DNA from: Anaerolineae bacterium
GTDB taxonomy: Bacteria; Chloroflexota; Anaerolineae; Anaerolineales; Villigracilaceae
Reading direction: 5' to 3'
NCBI GenBank assembly: GCA_021324435.1
Contig: JAJPIZ010000025.1
Location: 1-64,000, forward strand
Length of the DNA stretch: 64,000 nt
The translations under genes were made by a program, and so were the position numbers. Shown here in pieces: positions 27,133 through 36,446 of the stretch. The first letter of the stretch is position 1; each line of letters starts with the position of its first letter. The notes beneath the pieces are model-generated. The model saw only the letters and a program-made list of their open reading frames with translations, made no database searches and was not told the origin of the DNA.

Positions 27133-28143
27133 CTATTGCGGGGTGACGTTGGGCAGTGGCAGGATAAATTGGTTGCCCGATGGAATGAAGATGGTCTGCA
27201 CGTTGGGAGATAATTTAAGAATGTATTGATACTGAAGCAATTGCGGCGTAAGCGATTTGTTGAGCAGGTCGTTTGCCTGCGCTTCGGCCTGTGCCTGGAT
27301 GATGCGCGCATCTGCCGCGCCTTTGGCCGCGATCACCTGTGCATCGGCCTGACCTTGCGCCACCTGTCGCGCCTGTTCGGCTTCCTGTTTCTTTTGCTCG
27401 ACTACCAACTTGGCCTGCAAGGCTTGTTGCTCTGCGATTTGCTTCTGCTCAACAGCCTGGGCATATTGGTCGCTGAACCGGATGTTGCGAAGCAGAAAAC
27501 TGGACATGATCAGGTTATTATCTGCCAGACCCTTACGGATCGTCTCGGTAATCATTTGCTCCAGTTCGGTGCGCTTGGTGCTGACGATCTCTTCAACACC
27601 GAATTGCGAGACCGCATCGCGGATGGCGGCGCGCACTACTGGGCGCACGACGTTATCTTCATACCGATTCTGCCAGATGATATGCAGATCAATCAGATGG
27701 GCCGGGTCAATCGAGTAAATGACTGACGCATCAATATGGACTTGTTGTCCGTCCTTCGTGCGCGCTTCGATGGAATCATCGCCTCCTACCTGACCTTCTG
27801 TGACCGATGAGGACATCGTGTATGTTTGTCTTGCAATCGAGTAAGGTTGTACGCTCTCCACAAACGGCACGATCCAGTGCAGGCCGGGTCCCAATGGTTG
27901 TGGGCGATAGCCGTTCGGCTGGAGCGCGGAAATCACGACGCCATATTGATCCGCCTGCAGGAACACCAGCCCTGCGCCGAGGGTGGTTAAAAGTATCGCC
28001 GCGACCAGCAGGATGATGATAAATGAACTCAATCCTCGCGTCGGCTGTCCGCGGCTGGAACGAACGAACGTCAGCGCAACCAGCGCGATCAGACCCATCC
28101 ATGCAATGGTTGCAATAGCTTGAAAGACACTTGCAATGTTCAT
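27133..28143 (-). CDS. SPFH/prohibitin-family membrane protein
   Basis: 336 residues. Two N-terminal hydrophobic segments (about 8-28 and 42-65) anchor the protein; an SPFH domain (about 70-240) includes LGPGLHWIVPFVESVQPYSIARQTYTM and TKDGQQVHIDASVIYSI, and a long Gln/Ala/Glu-rich coiled coil (about 240-300) drives oligomerisation. Such proteins organise membrane microdomains and protease complexes. The ATG at 28143 follows GGAGGAGAAC. The end is hydrophobic rather than charged. A second, stomatin-type SPFH protein is encoded at 32179. Its relation to selD downstream is positional only. Confidence 0.88.
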   Translation of the reverse strand: MNIASVFQAIATIAWMGLIALVALTFVRSSRGQPTRGLSSFIIILLVAAILLTTLGAGLVFLQADQYGVVISALQPNGYRPQPLGPGLHWIVPFVESVQPYSIARQTYTMSSSVTEGQVGGDDSIEARTKDGQQVHIDASVIYSIDPAHLIDLHIIWQNRYEDNVVRPVVRAAIRDAVSQFGVEEIVSTKRTELEQMITETIRKGLADNNLIMSSFLLRNIRFSDQYAQAVEQKQIAEQQALQAKLVVEQKKQEAEQARQVAQGQADAQVIAAKGAADARIIQAQAEAQANDLLNKSLTPQLLQYQYILKLSPNVQTIFIPSGNQFILPLPNVTPQ

Positions 28144-28187
28144 GTTCTCCTCCGAAATCGAATTGACAATGTGATTATTATAACCGC

Positions 28188-28216
28188 TTGCCCCGCGCTG
28201 GCTCACATGTTACGAT
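28188..28216 (+). promoter_or_regulatory. Promoter for a probably leaderless transcript of the PyrK-like gene
   Basis: TTGCCC (28188-28193) and TACGAT (28211-28216) are 17 nt apart; the -10 box ends 6 nt before the ATG at 28223, so transcription would start at or next to the start codon. Confidence 0.5.
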
Positions 28217-28222
28217 GGTACC

Positions 28223-28900
28223 ATGCAGACCAAAGGGACAATTGCTGAACTGGTTTTGCTGGATGGACTCCCCGCGGCGCGGATTCTCTGCCCGCCGCCG
28301 ATGATCCCCGCGCCGGGGAAATATCTCCTCGCTCATGCAAACGGATCAGACGCGCCGTTAGCGGCCTCCGTGTTCCCGGCTTCTTCTTTCACTGACGGCT
28401 TTCTCGCCGCGCCGCCCATCCCTGATTCGTGGACTCCCGGCACACACCTTCATCTGCGAGGTCCGCTCGGACATGGCTTTATTCTGCCTCAAAGCGCGCG
28501 GCGCGTCGGGTTGATTGCCTTTGATGATTCGTCGCGGCGCCTGCTGGCTCTGCTCGATACAGCGCTCACACAAGATGCATCAGTGACTCTCGTTTGCGAG
28601 AATCCACCGGACGATTTGCCGTTGCGGGTGGAAGTCCAGCCATTGCGCGCGTTGAACGAAGTCTGCGCGTGGGCGGATTATGTCGCGGTGGACGCGGCGC
28701 GCGAGTCGCTGCCTGTGTTGAAGTCAAGGTTGGGGATCGGAAGTCCGCTTCGTGTCCCGAAGGATGCGCAGATTTTGATCCGCACTCCCATGCCGTGCGG
28801 CGCGCTGGCCGAATGTGGAGTCTGCGCGGTTGAGACCCGCGATGGTCATCGTTTGGCTTGTGAGGATGGACCGGTGTTTGACCTCAAAGAAATTTTCTGA
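28223..28900 (+). CDS. PyrK-like iron-sulfur electron transfer protein
   Basis: 225 residues. The C-terminus carries the [2Fe-2S] signature of the dihydroorotate dehydrogenase B electron-transfer subunit: four cysteines in MPCGALAECGVCAVETRDG and RLACEDGPVFDLKEIF. The N-terminal part (about 1-200) resembles a weak ferredoxin-reductase-like flavin fold (LRGPLGHGFILP). No catalytic subunit PyrD is next to it, and it stands alone between divergent and convergent neighbours. It might serve a PyrD encoded elsewhere or another oxidoreductase. No ribosome site is present; see the promoter at 28188. Confidence 0.7.
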   Translation: MQTKGTIAELVLLDGLPAARILCPPPMIPAPGKYLLAHANGSDAPLAASVFPASSFTDGFLAAPPIPDSWTPGTHLHLRGPLGHGFILPQSARRVGLIAFDDSSRRLLALLDTALTQDASVTLVCENPPDDLPLRVEVQPLRALNEVCAWADYVAVDAARESLPVLKSRLGIGSPLRVPKDAQILIRTPMPCGALAECGVCAVETRDGHRLACEDGPVFDLKEIF

Positions 28901-30031
28901 TCATTTGAAATTCAGCAAAGCCGCGACGATCTTCTCTGCCGCGTGACCATCACCAAACGGATTGACTGCTTTTGCCATCTCCGCGTAAGCCGATGGTTGA
29001 TCCAACAACCGCGTTGCCTCTGCAACAATGCGCTGAGTATCTGTTCCAACCAACTTGAGCGTCCCCGCCTCGACTCCCTCCGGGCGTTCCGTCACTTCAC
29101 GCAAAACCAATACCGGAATTCCGAACGCAGGCGCTTCCTCTTGAATTCCGCCGGAGTCGGTCAGGATCAGTGTGGCGCGTTTCATGAGATGCACGAGAGG
29201 CAAGTAATCGAGCGGCGGCAAAAGCGTGACATGCTCGACATGTTTCAAAAGACGATTCACCGGCTCCTGCACATTCGGATTGAGATGCACGGGGTAGACG
29301 ATTTCCACATCGCCGCGCTCCGCCAGCTCTTTGAGGGCAAGACAAATATCTTCCAGTGGTTTGCCAAAATTTTCGCGGCGATGGGCCGTAACGAGGACTA
29401 GTCTTCTCGTCTCCGGTCCTTTAGTCATTGGTTTCTCAATTTCCAATTTATCCAGCAACTGCTTTACTGTCTCTGGCTCCGCTTGTTTTGCCACGAATTG
29501 CAACGCGTCAATTACAGGATTCCCCGTGAGCGCGATCGTCGCATCAATCACGCCTTCGCGCAACAAGTTTTGCCGCGCCTGTTCGGTGGGAGCAAAATGC
29601 AGATCGGCGGCCACGCCAGCCACGCGGCGATTGATCTCTTCGGGGAAGGGTTGCCACTTGTCATGCGTGCGCAGGCCGGCCTCGACGTGTCCTACGCGGA
29701 TGCGGCGATAATATGCGAGCAGGGCTGTGATCGCAACGGTCGTTGTATCGCCCTGGACCAGAACCCAATCCGGTTTGAAACCTGCAAGGATGGGGTCAAG
29801 GTCCGTAAAGATCGCCGCGCTGAGTTCGGCCAGTGATTGATCGTCGCGCATCAAATCGAGATCGTAATCAGGCTTGATCTGAAATAAATCCAAGACCTGA
29901 TCCAGCATCTGACGGTGTTGCGCGGTGACACACACGCGCGACTCGATTCCTTTTGTCTGAGCAAGGGCGCGCACAACCGGCGCCATCTTCACAGCTTCGG
30001 GGCGAGTGCCAAAAACGGAGAGGATTTTCAT
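28901..30031 (-). CDS. wecB: UDP-N-acetylglucosamine 2-epimerase (non-hydrolysing)
   Basis: Converts UDP-GlcNAc to UDP-ManNAc for surface polysaccharide. 376 residues, full length. Motifs are FGTRPEAVKMAPVV at the start, VQGDTTTVAITALLAYYRRIRVGHVEAGLRT, PEEINRRVAGVAADLHFAPTE and LTDSGGIQEEAPAFGIPVLVLREVTERPEGVEAGT. It lies directly downstream of wecC in the same operon. The palindromic repeat between them sits where a ribosome site would be expected, and I see no clear Shine-Dalgarno before this ATG. Confidence 0.95.
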   Translation of the reverse strand: MKILSVFGTRPEAVKMAPVVRALAQTKGIESRVCVTAQHRQMLDQVLDLFQIKPDYDLDLMRDDQSLAELSAAIFTDLDPILAGFKPDWVLVQGDTTTVAITALLAYYRRIRVGHVEAGLRTHDKWQPFPEEINRRVAGVAADLHFAPTEQARQNLLREGVIDATIALTGNPVIDALQFVAKQAEPETVKQLLDKLEIEKPMTKGPETRRLVLVTAHRRENFGKPLEDICLALKELAERGDVEIVYPVHLNPNVQEPVNRLLKHVEHVTLLPPLDYLPLVHLMKRATLILTDSGGIQEEAPAFGIPVLVLREVTERPEGVEAGTLKLVGTDTQRIVAEATRLLDQPSAYAEMAKAVNPFGDGHAAEKIVAALLNFK

Positions 30032-30034
30032 AGT

Positions 30035-30087
30035 GCGTAATGCGTGATGCGCAATCTGTTTTACGAATTACGCATCACGCAACAGAT
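30035..30087. repeat. Inverted repeat, family C (copy 1), between wecC and wecB
   Basis: GCGTGATGCGCAAT (30042-30055) pairs with ATTACGCATCACGC (30067-30080) with one mismatch, and AATCTGTT/AACAGATT can pair alternatively. A second copy with a perfect 16-bp stem is at 50525-50569. Confidence 0.65.
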
Positions 30088-30088
30088 T

Positions 30089-31393
30089 TTATTTTCTCAC
30101 ACCCAAACGCGTCACTTTAAATCCCGCAGCTTGCCAATCTACCGCGTTCCATCCGTTGACAGCGTCCACGATCGCGCGGGCTTTTGTTTTCGACGCAATG
30201 TCAGCCGGTTTCAAGCTGACAAATTCCGTGTGGCGGACAAGGAGGAGGATCGCATCGGCATCTTTGAGCGCGGCGTCTAGGCTTTGCGCCATGTCCATGC
30301 CGGGCAAGTTTGCGTCGGGCTTGAACGGCTCCCAGGCTTTGACCTGCGCGCCTTCATTTCGAAGAAGATGTACAACCTCAGCCGCCGGGCTTTCGCGCAA
30401 GTCATCCACATCGGGTTTGTAAGCCAGGCCGAGCGCGGCGATTCGTTTCCCTTTCAAATTTCCAAGCGCGCGCTTGACCAAATCCACAACAAAGTGCGGT
30501 TGCGCGTCGTTGACGCGGCGCGCGTTGTAAATGAGCGGCGTCAACTCGGGCGCGGTCTCTACGAAGAACCACGGGTCCACGCTGATACAGTGTCCGCCGA
30601 CGCCCGGGCCCGGACTCAAAATCTTGACGCGCGGATGCAGGCTGGCAATTTGAATCGCCTCCCACACATCCACGCCAAATTTATCGGCGAGACGCGCGAA
30701 CTCGTTGGCGATGGCGATGTTCACATCGCGATACGTGTTTTCCATCAACTTGACCATCTCCGCGGTCGTCGCATCGGTCTGGACGATTTGGCCTTTGACG
30801 AAAATCGAATAGAGGTCCGCGCCTGCCTGAGCGGATTCGGGAGTCACGCCGCCGATGACGCGCGCGTTCTCGATCAACTCGCGCAGGATTTGTCCCGGCA
30901 GGACGCGTTCGGGGGAATAAGCCAGATGGAAGTCGCGCCCGGCCTGAAGTCCCGAACGAGCGAGAATCGGAGCGACCAGTTCAATCGTCGTGCGCGGGGG
31001 TGAAGTCGATTCGAGCACCACCAGATTTCCTTTTCGCAAGAATGGAACAATGGCCTCGGTCGCGGACGTCACGGCGCGCATATCAGCCAGTTTATATTTT
31101 TGTCCTTCATATTCGCCGAACTTATCTTCATGAAACGGAGTGGGCACGGCAATGAGGAAAGCATCTGCTTCCTCTGGTTTTGTTGAGACGCTGAAATTTC
31201 CAGAGGCCAGCGCGGTTTTGACGGTCTCGCGCAAACCCGGTTCATGGATGTGGATGCCGCCGTTGCGAAGCGTTTCGATGACTTGTGGATTTATATCCAC
31301 GCCCAGCACTTTGACGCCATGCGCGGCAAACGTGGACGCGGTGGGCAGGCCGATGTAGCCCAGGCCCAGCACACAAATTTTGTTGAATTTCAC
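30089..31393 (-). CDS. wecC: UDP-N-acetyl-D-mannosamine dehydrogenase
   Basis: Oxidises UDP-ManNAc to UDP-ManNAcA with two NAD+. 434 residues of the UDP-glucose/GDP-mannose dehydrogenase family: NAD-binding GLGYIGLPTASTFAAHG at residues 10-26, AVPTPFHED, ESTSPPRTT, the YSPERVLPGQ segment, MKLMENTYRDVNIAIANEFA with the catalytic Lys region, and the Cys in PGVGGHCISVDPWF. The start is a GTG with AAGGAG ahead of it. It is the first gene of a two-gene operon with wecB; no glycosyltransferase follows, so the final polymer is unknown. Confidence 0.93.
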   Translation of the reverse strand: MKFNKICVLGLGYIGLPTASTFAAHGVKVLGVDINPQVIETLRNGGIHIHEPGLRETVKTALASGNFSVSTKPEEADAFLIAVPTPFHEDKFGEYEGQKYKLADMRAVTSATEAIVPFLRKGNLVVLESTSPPRTTIELVAPILARSGLQAGRDFHLAYSPERVLPGQILRELIENARVIGGVTPESAQAGADLYSIFVKGQIVQTDATTAEMVKLMENTYRDVNIAIANEFARLADKFGVDVWEAIQIASLHPRVKILSPGPGVGGHCISVDPWFFVETAPELTPLIYNARRVNDAQPHFVVDLVKRALGNLKGKRIAALGLAYKPDVDDLRESPAAEVVHLLRNEGAQVKAWEPFKPDANLPGMDMAQSLDAALKDADAILLLVRHTEFVSLKPADIASKTKARAIVDAVNGWNAVDWQAAGFKVTRLGVRK

Positions 31394-31554
31394 GAATTCT
31401 CCTTCATTGCCCTCAACTTGACCCCTAAAAAATGAGATGGAGTGAGGGGCAAAATCTGCTTGATTATACTCTGCACAACTTGAAGGCGCGCCTTACGTAG
31501 ACTCCATTGAAAGCGATTGGTTGTATAATGAATCCGGCTTTCGGTGGAGGCCAA

Positions 31555-32151
31555 ATGGAAGTCTTTTTGAACCCCGACGTTGCGTATCTTGTGATCGTCG
31601 CGGCGAGTTTTCTGGTCTTGATCGCCATCATTATCCCCGGCACAGGAATGCCTGAAATCGGCGCACTGTTTTGCGTTTTGCTGGGCGCTTATGCAGTCTA
31701 TCATTTGTCGTTGAACTGGTGGGCGCTGGCCTTGATGATTCTGAGTCTGATCCCGTTCTTTTTGAGCATGCGCAAATCCCGCAGTGGACTTTGGCTGGCG
31801 CTTTCCATCCTTGGGCTTGCTGCTGGCTCGGCGTTTTTCTTCCCGGCCAAACAGGGATGGATTTCGGTGAATCCCATTTTGGCGATTATAACTTCCGCTT
31901 TGTATGCCGCCTTCGTGTGGCTGGCGGCGCGCAAATCCATTCAGGCCGCGCAGACAAAAGCCGTGCATGACATGTCCACGCTCATCGGTCAACGCGGTGA
32001 GGCGAAGACGCAGATCGGCGAAGAAGGTTCCGTGCAAGTCGCCGGTGAGTTGTGGTCAGCGCGAAGCGCAAAAACGATTCCGGCTGGAAGCATGGTGCGC
32101 GTGATCGGGCGTGAAGGTTTTATTTTGCTCGTTGAGGAAGATCATCGTTAA
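31555..32151 (+). CDS. NfeD family membrane protein
   Basis: 198 residues with four to five hydrophobic segments in the first 140 and a soluble C-terminal OB-fold domain (about 145-198; LIGQRGEAKTQIGEEGSVQVAGELWSARS, VRVIGREGFILLVE). This is the short NfeD type without a ClpP-like protease. NfeD genes almost always neighbour a stomatin gene, as here with a 27-nt gap, and the OB domain docks on the stomatin. The ATG at 31555 follows a GGTGGAGG ribosome site; codons upstream lack one. A TATAAT box lies at about 31524. Confidence 0.9.
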   Translation: MEVFLNPDVAYLVIVAASFLVLIAIIIPGTGMPEIGALFCVLLGAYAVYHLSLNWWALALMILSLIPFFLSMRKSRSGLWLALSILGLAAGSAFFFPAKQGWISVNPILAIITSALYAAFVWLAARKSIQAAQTKAVHDMSTLIGQRGEAKTQIGEEGSVQVAGELWSARSAKTIPAGSMVRVIGREGFILLVEEDHR

Positions 32152-32178
32152 CCGATACATCATTTCCAAGGAGAAGAT

Positions 32179-33075
32179 ATGGATGCGTCACTGTATTTTC
32201 TGTGTTTCGCGGTCGTCTTCGTGGCAATCGCGGTTGTTATCCTGGCGAATGCCATTCGTGTTGTCCCTGAATATCAGCGTCTGGTGGTCTTTCGATTGGG
32301 GCGCGTGCTAAACACGCCGCGCGGGCCGGGACTCGTGTTCCTGATCCCGATCATTGATCGGCCTGTCCGTGTGGACCTGCGCGAGCAGGTGCGCGAAGTG
32401 CCGCATCAGATTTCGATCACTAAAGACAATGCGCCCATTTCGATTGACTTCCTGTGGTATTTCAAAGTCGTCGAGCCGACGGCCAGTGTGGTTGCGGTCG
32501 GTAATTTCGAGCAATCCGCGGCAGGCATGGCAACCACCACTCTGCGTTCCGTGATCGGCGGGATTCCGCTGGACGATGTTCTTTCACAACGCGAGAACAT
32601 CAACACCACCCTGCGAACGAAACTGGATGAAGTCACCGAACGCTGGGGCGTCAAAGTCACCAACGTTGAAATCCGCGAGATCATTCCTCCGAAAGACGTG
32701 CAGGAAGCGATGAATCGCCAAATGACCGCCGAACGCATCCGCCGCGCGGTCGTGACCGAGTCAACGGGTACGCGCGAAGCGGCTATCAATGTGGCTGAAG
32801 GCGAAAAACAATCTGCCATTTTGCGGGCCGAAGGCCAGAAGCAGGCCGCGATCCTGCAAGCCGAAGGTGAACGACAGGCTCAACAGTTGCGCGCCGAAGG
32901 GTTCTCGATTGCCCTGCAAAAGATTTTCGATACGGCCAAGGGCATTGACCAGAACACGCTGACCCTTCAATATTTCGAAGCGCTCAAGTCAATCGGTCAG
33001 GGCGCCTCGACGAAATATATCTTTCCGCTGGAGTTCACCGGTCTGGCCGAGAAGATCATGGCCGGAAAGAAATAA
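32179..33075 (+). CDS. Stomatin/SPFH family protein
   Basis: 298 residues. One membrane segment (about 5-27) is followed by the stomatin-type SPFH domain (about 28-190: VVPEYQRLVVFRLGRVLNTPRGPGLVFLIPIIDRPVRVDLREQ, NAPISIDFLWYFKVVEP) and a coiled coil rich in Ala/Glu/Gln (EGEKQSAILRAEGQKQAAILQAEGERQAQQLRAEG). The end STKYIFPLEFTGL is typical. It forms a pair with nfeD and probably builds membrane microdomains. AAGGAG precedes the ATG. A clear terminator follows. Confidence 0.93.
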   Translation: MDASLYFLCFAVVFVAIAVVILANAIRVVPEYQRLVVFRLGRVLNTPRGPGLVFLIPIIDRPVRVDLREQVREVPHQISITKDNAPISIDFLWYFKVVEPTASVVAVGNFEQSAAGMATTTLRSVIGGIPLDDVLSQRENINTTLRTKLDEVTERWGVKVTNVEIREIIPPKDVQEAMNRQMTAERIRRAVVTESTGTREAAINVAEGEKQSAILRAEGQKQAAILQAEGERQAQQLRAEGFSIALQKIFDTAKGIDQNTLTLQYFEALKSIGQGASTKYIFPLEFTGLAEKIMAGKK

Positions 33076-33096
33076 CAGACAAGAGTGAAGTAAAAT

Positions 33097-33131
33097 AGAG
33101 TCCTCCGCGATGTTGGAGGACTCTTGTTTTT
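33097..33131 (+). terminator. Terminator after the stomatin gene
   Basis: AGAGTCCTCC (33097-33106) pairs with GGAGGACTCT (33115-33124), followed by TGTTTTTT. Confidence 0.75.
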
Positions 33132-33233
33132 TAACTGCAGATAACCACAAATGAAATTTTTCAGCGACTTGTCACTATGCTTTTATCAAAGATTGGAATG
33201 CCTGCGTTCAGCCGCGGTGAATTTGAGGTCTTC

Positions 33234-33671
33234 ATGGAAATAACCACCGCATCTTTCTTCGACCTCAGTGCGCTCAACAAACTGGAACATGCCTGTTTTG
33301 AAAAAGATGCCTGGCCCTTCCTCGATCTGATCGCCGTGCTGACCTTTCCCGATATAGTCCGTTTGAAGGCTGTTGATATCGGACAGATGATCGGTTTTGT
33401 GGCCGGTGACCCGCACCCCGCGGATGGATTCTCGTGGATTGCCACGATTGCGGTCCTGCCGGAATATCGCCGGCGCGGAATTGGCCGCGAACTGCTTCAT
33501 GCCTGCGAAGGACAACTGAAGACTCCGCGCATTCGACTTTCTGTGCGCGCCTCCAACGATGGCGCGATTCATTTGTATGAACGGGAGGGATACCGCCACA
33601 TTGATGTGTGGCAAAAATATTACAACGACGGCGAGGCCGCCATCGTCATGGAAAAACAACGAGGGATATAA
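33234..33671 (+). CDS. GNAT family N-acetyltransferase (RimI-like)
   Basis: 145 residues. The acetyl-CoA site is IATIAVLPEYRRRGIGRELLHAC (the R/Q-x-x-G-x-G/A motif as RRRGIG), followed by IRLSVRASNDGAIHLYEREGYR, the arrangement of RimI and other protein N-terminal acetyltransferases. The ATG at 33234 is chosen for its GAGG site; the frame upstream has no family character. RNase D starts 8 nt after its stop codon. Confidence 0.85.
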   Translation: MEITTASFFDLSALNKLEHACFEKDAWPFLDLIAVLTFPDIVRLKAVDIGQMIGFVAGDPHPADGFSWIATIAVLPEYRRRGIGRELLHACEGQLKTPRIRLSVRASNDGAIHLYEREGYRHIDVWQKYYNDGEAAIVMEKQRGI

Positions 33672-33672
33672 T
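33667..33672 (+). promoter_or_regulatory. -10 box ending 7 nt before the rnd start
   Basis: A perfect TATAAT overlaps the stop codon of the acetyltransferase gene, and the rnd ATG lies at 33680 with no good ribosome site, which suggests an internal promoter with a leaderless transcript. Confidence 0.45.
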
Positions 33673-33679
33673 CACGCTC

Positions 33680-34810
33680 ATGGATTTGGAATCTCTCGCT
33701 CCGCCTGTGCTTGTTCAAACGGTGGATCAATTCAAGAAACTCCTCCATGATCTGAGCAAACAACCGCGCGTCGCGGTGGATACTGAGTCAAACAGTTTGC
33801 ATGCGTATCGTGAGCGCGTGTGCCTGATTCAATTCTCCACGCCTGAAACGGATTACATTCTTGACCCGCTCGCGCTCGATGACCTCAGCGCGCTGGGGCC
33901 GATCTTTGCCAATCCGCGCATCGAGAAAATTTTTCACGCGTCTGAATATGACATCATTTGCCTTCGCCGCGATTATGGATTCTCGTTTTCCAACATCTTC
34001 GACACGATGCAAGCCGGACGCATCCTGGGGCGTAAACAGGCCGGGCTTGACCGTTTGCTGGAAGATAAATTTGGGATAAAAGTCAACAAGCGATTCCAGA
34101 AAGCGGATTGGGGCGTGCGTCCGCTCTCGCGGGACCTTTTGCTTTATGCGCGCCTCGATACGCATTTCCTCATTCCGTTGCGTGACCTGCTAAAAGCCGA
34201 GCTCGAAGAAAAAGGACTCTGGCAGTTGGCGCAGGAAGATTTTGCGATGGCCTGCAATCCCAACGGTTTGAAATCAAAACCTGAAGCGCCATCCTGGACG
34301 CGCTTCAGCGCACGGCGCGATCTCACCCCGCGCGATCTGACGGTGCTGAGCGAACTTGTCGCTTTCCGCGAACAAATGGCGGCGCGGTTGGATCGTCCGC
34401 CGTTCAAAGTCCTCGATGATGACCGCTTGATCGCCATTGCAAAAGGAGCGCCATCCACGCTGGACGACTTAACGACGATTGGCTTGACCTCGCGGCAAGT
34501 GCAATATTGGGGACAACCCATTCTTGACGCGGTGGGGCGCGGGGTGGAGAGTCCGTTGATGAAACGGATTCCGCCCAGGCGTCCGGATGATGCGTATTTG
34601 AAACGTCTCGATAAACTCAAGAACTGGCGGAAGAAAGTCGCGGCGCAGATGGGCGTCGAGTCGGATGTCGTTTTGCCGCGCTCGCTTTTGCTTGCGCTGG
34701 CAGAACGCGGCCGCGAAGGGTACGAAGAAATTATGAAATATTCTCCATGGCGAGCGGAACGATTTGGATTACAAATTCTAAAGGCTTTAGGAGATCACGA
34801 TGCGGCTTAA
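33680..34810 (+). CDS. rnd: Ribonuclease D-like 3'-5' exonuclease
   Basis: 376 residues. A DEDD exonuclease domain (about 10-175) shows the acidic ligands: VAVDTESNSLH (motif I), HASEYDIICLRRDYG (motif II) and LLLYARLDTHFLIPL (motif III, YxxxD). One HRDC-type helical domain (about 210-290) and a second helical region follow, as in RNase D, which trims tRNA and other stable RNA 3' ends. The stop codon region overlaps the next gene (34800), another RNA-processing nuclease, so the two are coupled. Confidence 0.92.
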   Translation: MDLESLAPPVLVQTVDQFKKLLHDLSKQPRVAVDTESNSLHAYRERVCLIQFSTPETDYILDPLALDDLSALGPIFANPRIEKIFHASEYDIICLRRDYGFSFSNIFDTMQAGRILGRKQAGLDRLLEDKFGIKVNKRFQKADWGVRPLSRDLLLYARLDTHFLIPLRDLLKAELEEKGLWQLAQEDFAMACNPNGLKSKPEAPSWTRFSARRDLTPRDLTVLSELVAFREQMAARLDRPPFKVLDDDRLIAIAKGAPSTLDDLTTIGLTSRQVQYWGQPILDAVGRGVESPLMKRIPPRRPDDAYLKRLDKLKNWRKKVAAQMGVESDVVLPRSLLLALAERGREGYEEIMKYSPWRAERFGLQILKALGDHDAA

Positions 34811-36194
34811 TTTTCACGGCGCGGCGCAGACGGTGACCGGCTCTCAGCATTTGCTGGAGATCAATGGCTCAAAACTTTTGTTGGATTGCGGCTTGTATCA
34901 GGGTCGCCGCGAAGAGAGTTATCGGCGCAATCGAAATTTTCCTTTCGATCCGCGTGAGGTGGATGCGATTATTCTTTCCCATGCTCACATTGACCACGCA
35001 GGCAATTTGCCAAATTTGCTGAAACAAGGTTTTGATGGACCGATCTACACGACGCGCGCCACAGCGGACTTATCCGACATCATGTTGCGCGACTCGGGCC
35101 ATATCCAGGAATCAGACGCGGAGTTTGTCAACAAGAAACAATCGCGGCGCGGAGATGGTCCCATCGAGCCGCTTTACACACAGGCGGACGCGGAGCGCGT
35201 GGCCGGCCATTTTCATTCGATGGATTACAAACAACGGTTTGAGCCTGTTCCGGGCGTGACTGCCCAATTTTTTGATGCGGGTCATATTCTGGGTTCGGCA
35301 GGGATGTTACTGGAAATCAACGAGAAGGGACGCAAGGTGCGCTTCTGGTTTTCCGGCGACATCGGTCGTTTCGACTTGCCGTTGATCCAAGACCCGACTT
35401 TGCCCGAACCGGTTGATTACTTGTTGATGGAATCAACTTATGGTGATAAGTTGCATAACGATCCGCGACTGGCTTTTGAAGAATTCCGTCAGGTGGTAAT
35501 GAGGACGATTGAGCGCGGCGGCAAAGTGATCGTCCCGGCTTTCGCCGTGGGCCGCACACAGCAACTTGTGTTTTATCTGAACGAAATGGTCAACAACGGC
35601 GATATCAAGCCGATTCCCGTGTATGTAGATAGCCCGTTGGCGGTCAATACGTCGGACGTATTTCGCAGACACCCCGAATGTTTTGATCAGGAGACGCGCG
35701 CTTTTGTTCAGCAAAGCAAGCATCCTGCTCTGGACTTCAAAGGCCTGACGTACATCCGCTCGGTGGATGAATCAAAAGCGCTGAATGAACGCAAAGACCC
35801 GATGGTGATTATTTCCGCTTCGGGTATGGCAGAAACGGGACGCATCTTGCACCACCTCAGAAATAACATTGAAAACCCCAACAACACGATTTTGATTGTT
35901 TCGTGGCAGGCGCCCGATACCCTCGGACGTCGCCTGGCGGACCGCGAGAAGCGCGTGAAAATTTTCGGCGAGCCGTACGATGTCAAAGCCCGCGTTGAGA
36001 CGATTGGCGGACTCTCTGGTCATGCGGGTCAGGATCTGTTGGTCAGGTACGCGGCCACAATCAAGAGTCAAGTGAAGAAAGTTTTCCTTGTGCATGGCGA
36101 ACAAAAACCGGCTCAAACGTTGATGGGCAAACTGAAAGATCAATCCCTGCGTGAAGTATATTATCCCGAACTGCATTCGAGCGTGGATTTGTAG
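34800..36194 (+). CDS. MBL-fold beta-CASP RNA nuclease (CPSF73-like)
   Basis: 464 residues. Metallo-beta-lactamase metal ligands: LSHAHIDHAGNLP (HxHxDH), AGHILGSAGM, FSGDIGR. Beta-CASP motifs: VIVPAFAVGRTQQL (A), SASGMAETGRILHHL (B) and GGLSGHAGQDLL plus VHGEQ (C). This set defines RNA-processing nucleases related to eukaryotic CPSF73. No KH domain is present, so it is the bacterial YsiH/RNase J-unlike short type. It overlaps rnd by 11 nt, pointing to coordinated RNA maturation or decay. Confidence 0.92.
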   Translation: MRLNFHGAAQTVTGSQHLLEINGSKLLLDCGLYQGRREESYRRNRNFPFDPREVDAIILSHAHIDHAGNLPNLLKQGFDGPIYTTRATADLSDIMLRDSGHIQESDAEFVNKKQSRRGDGPIEPLYTQADAERVAGHFHSMDYKQRFEPVPGVTAQFFDAGHILGSAGMLLEINEKGRKVRFWFSGDIGRFDLPLIQDPTLPEPVDYLLMESTYGDKLHNDPRLAFEEFRQVVMRTIERGGKVIVPAFAVGRTQQLVFYLNEMVNNGDIKPIPVYVDSPLAVNTSDVFRRHPECFDQETRAFVQQSKHPALDFKGLTYIRSVDESKALNERKDPMVIISASGMAETGRILHHLRNNIENPNNTILIVSWQAPDTLGRRLADREKRVKIFGEPYDVKARVETIGGLSGHAGQDLLVRYAATIKSQVKKVFLVHGEQKPAQTLMGKLKDQSLREVYYPELHSSVDL

Positions 36195-36249
36195 GTTATA
36201 ATCGGCGCGCACGTGGCATTTGATTCCCCACACGTGACACACTTAATTT

Positions 36250-36342
<93 letters not shown>

Positions 36343-36344
36343 AT

Positions 36345-36371
36345 AGACCCTGAGGATTTTCCTCGGGGTCT
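36345..36371 (+). terminator. Hairpin after tRNA-Ser
   Basis: AGACCCTGAGG (36345-36355) pairs with CCTCGGGGTCT (36361-36371) with one G-T pair. There is no long T tract, so termination strength is uncertain. Confidence 0.5.
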
Positions 36372-36446
36372 AATAGTTCGAGGCAGATGCGTCTATTAGC
36401 CGTAGAATATCATGGACGCCTGAATTTCAGTGGTAAGATTCAAACA

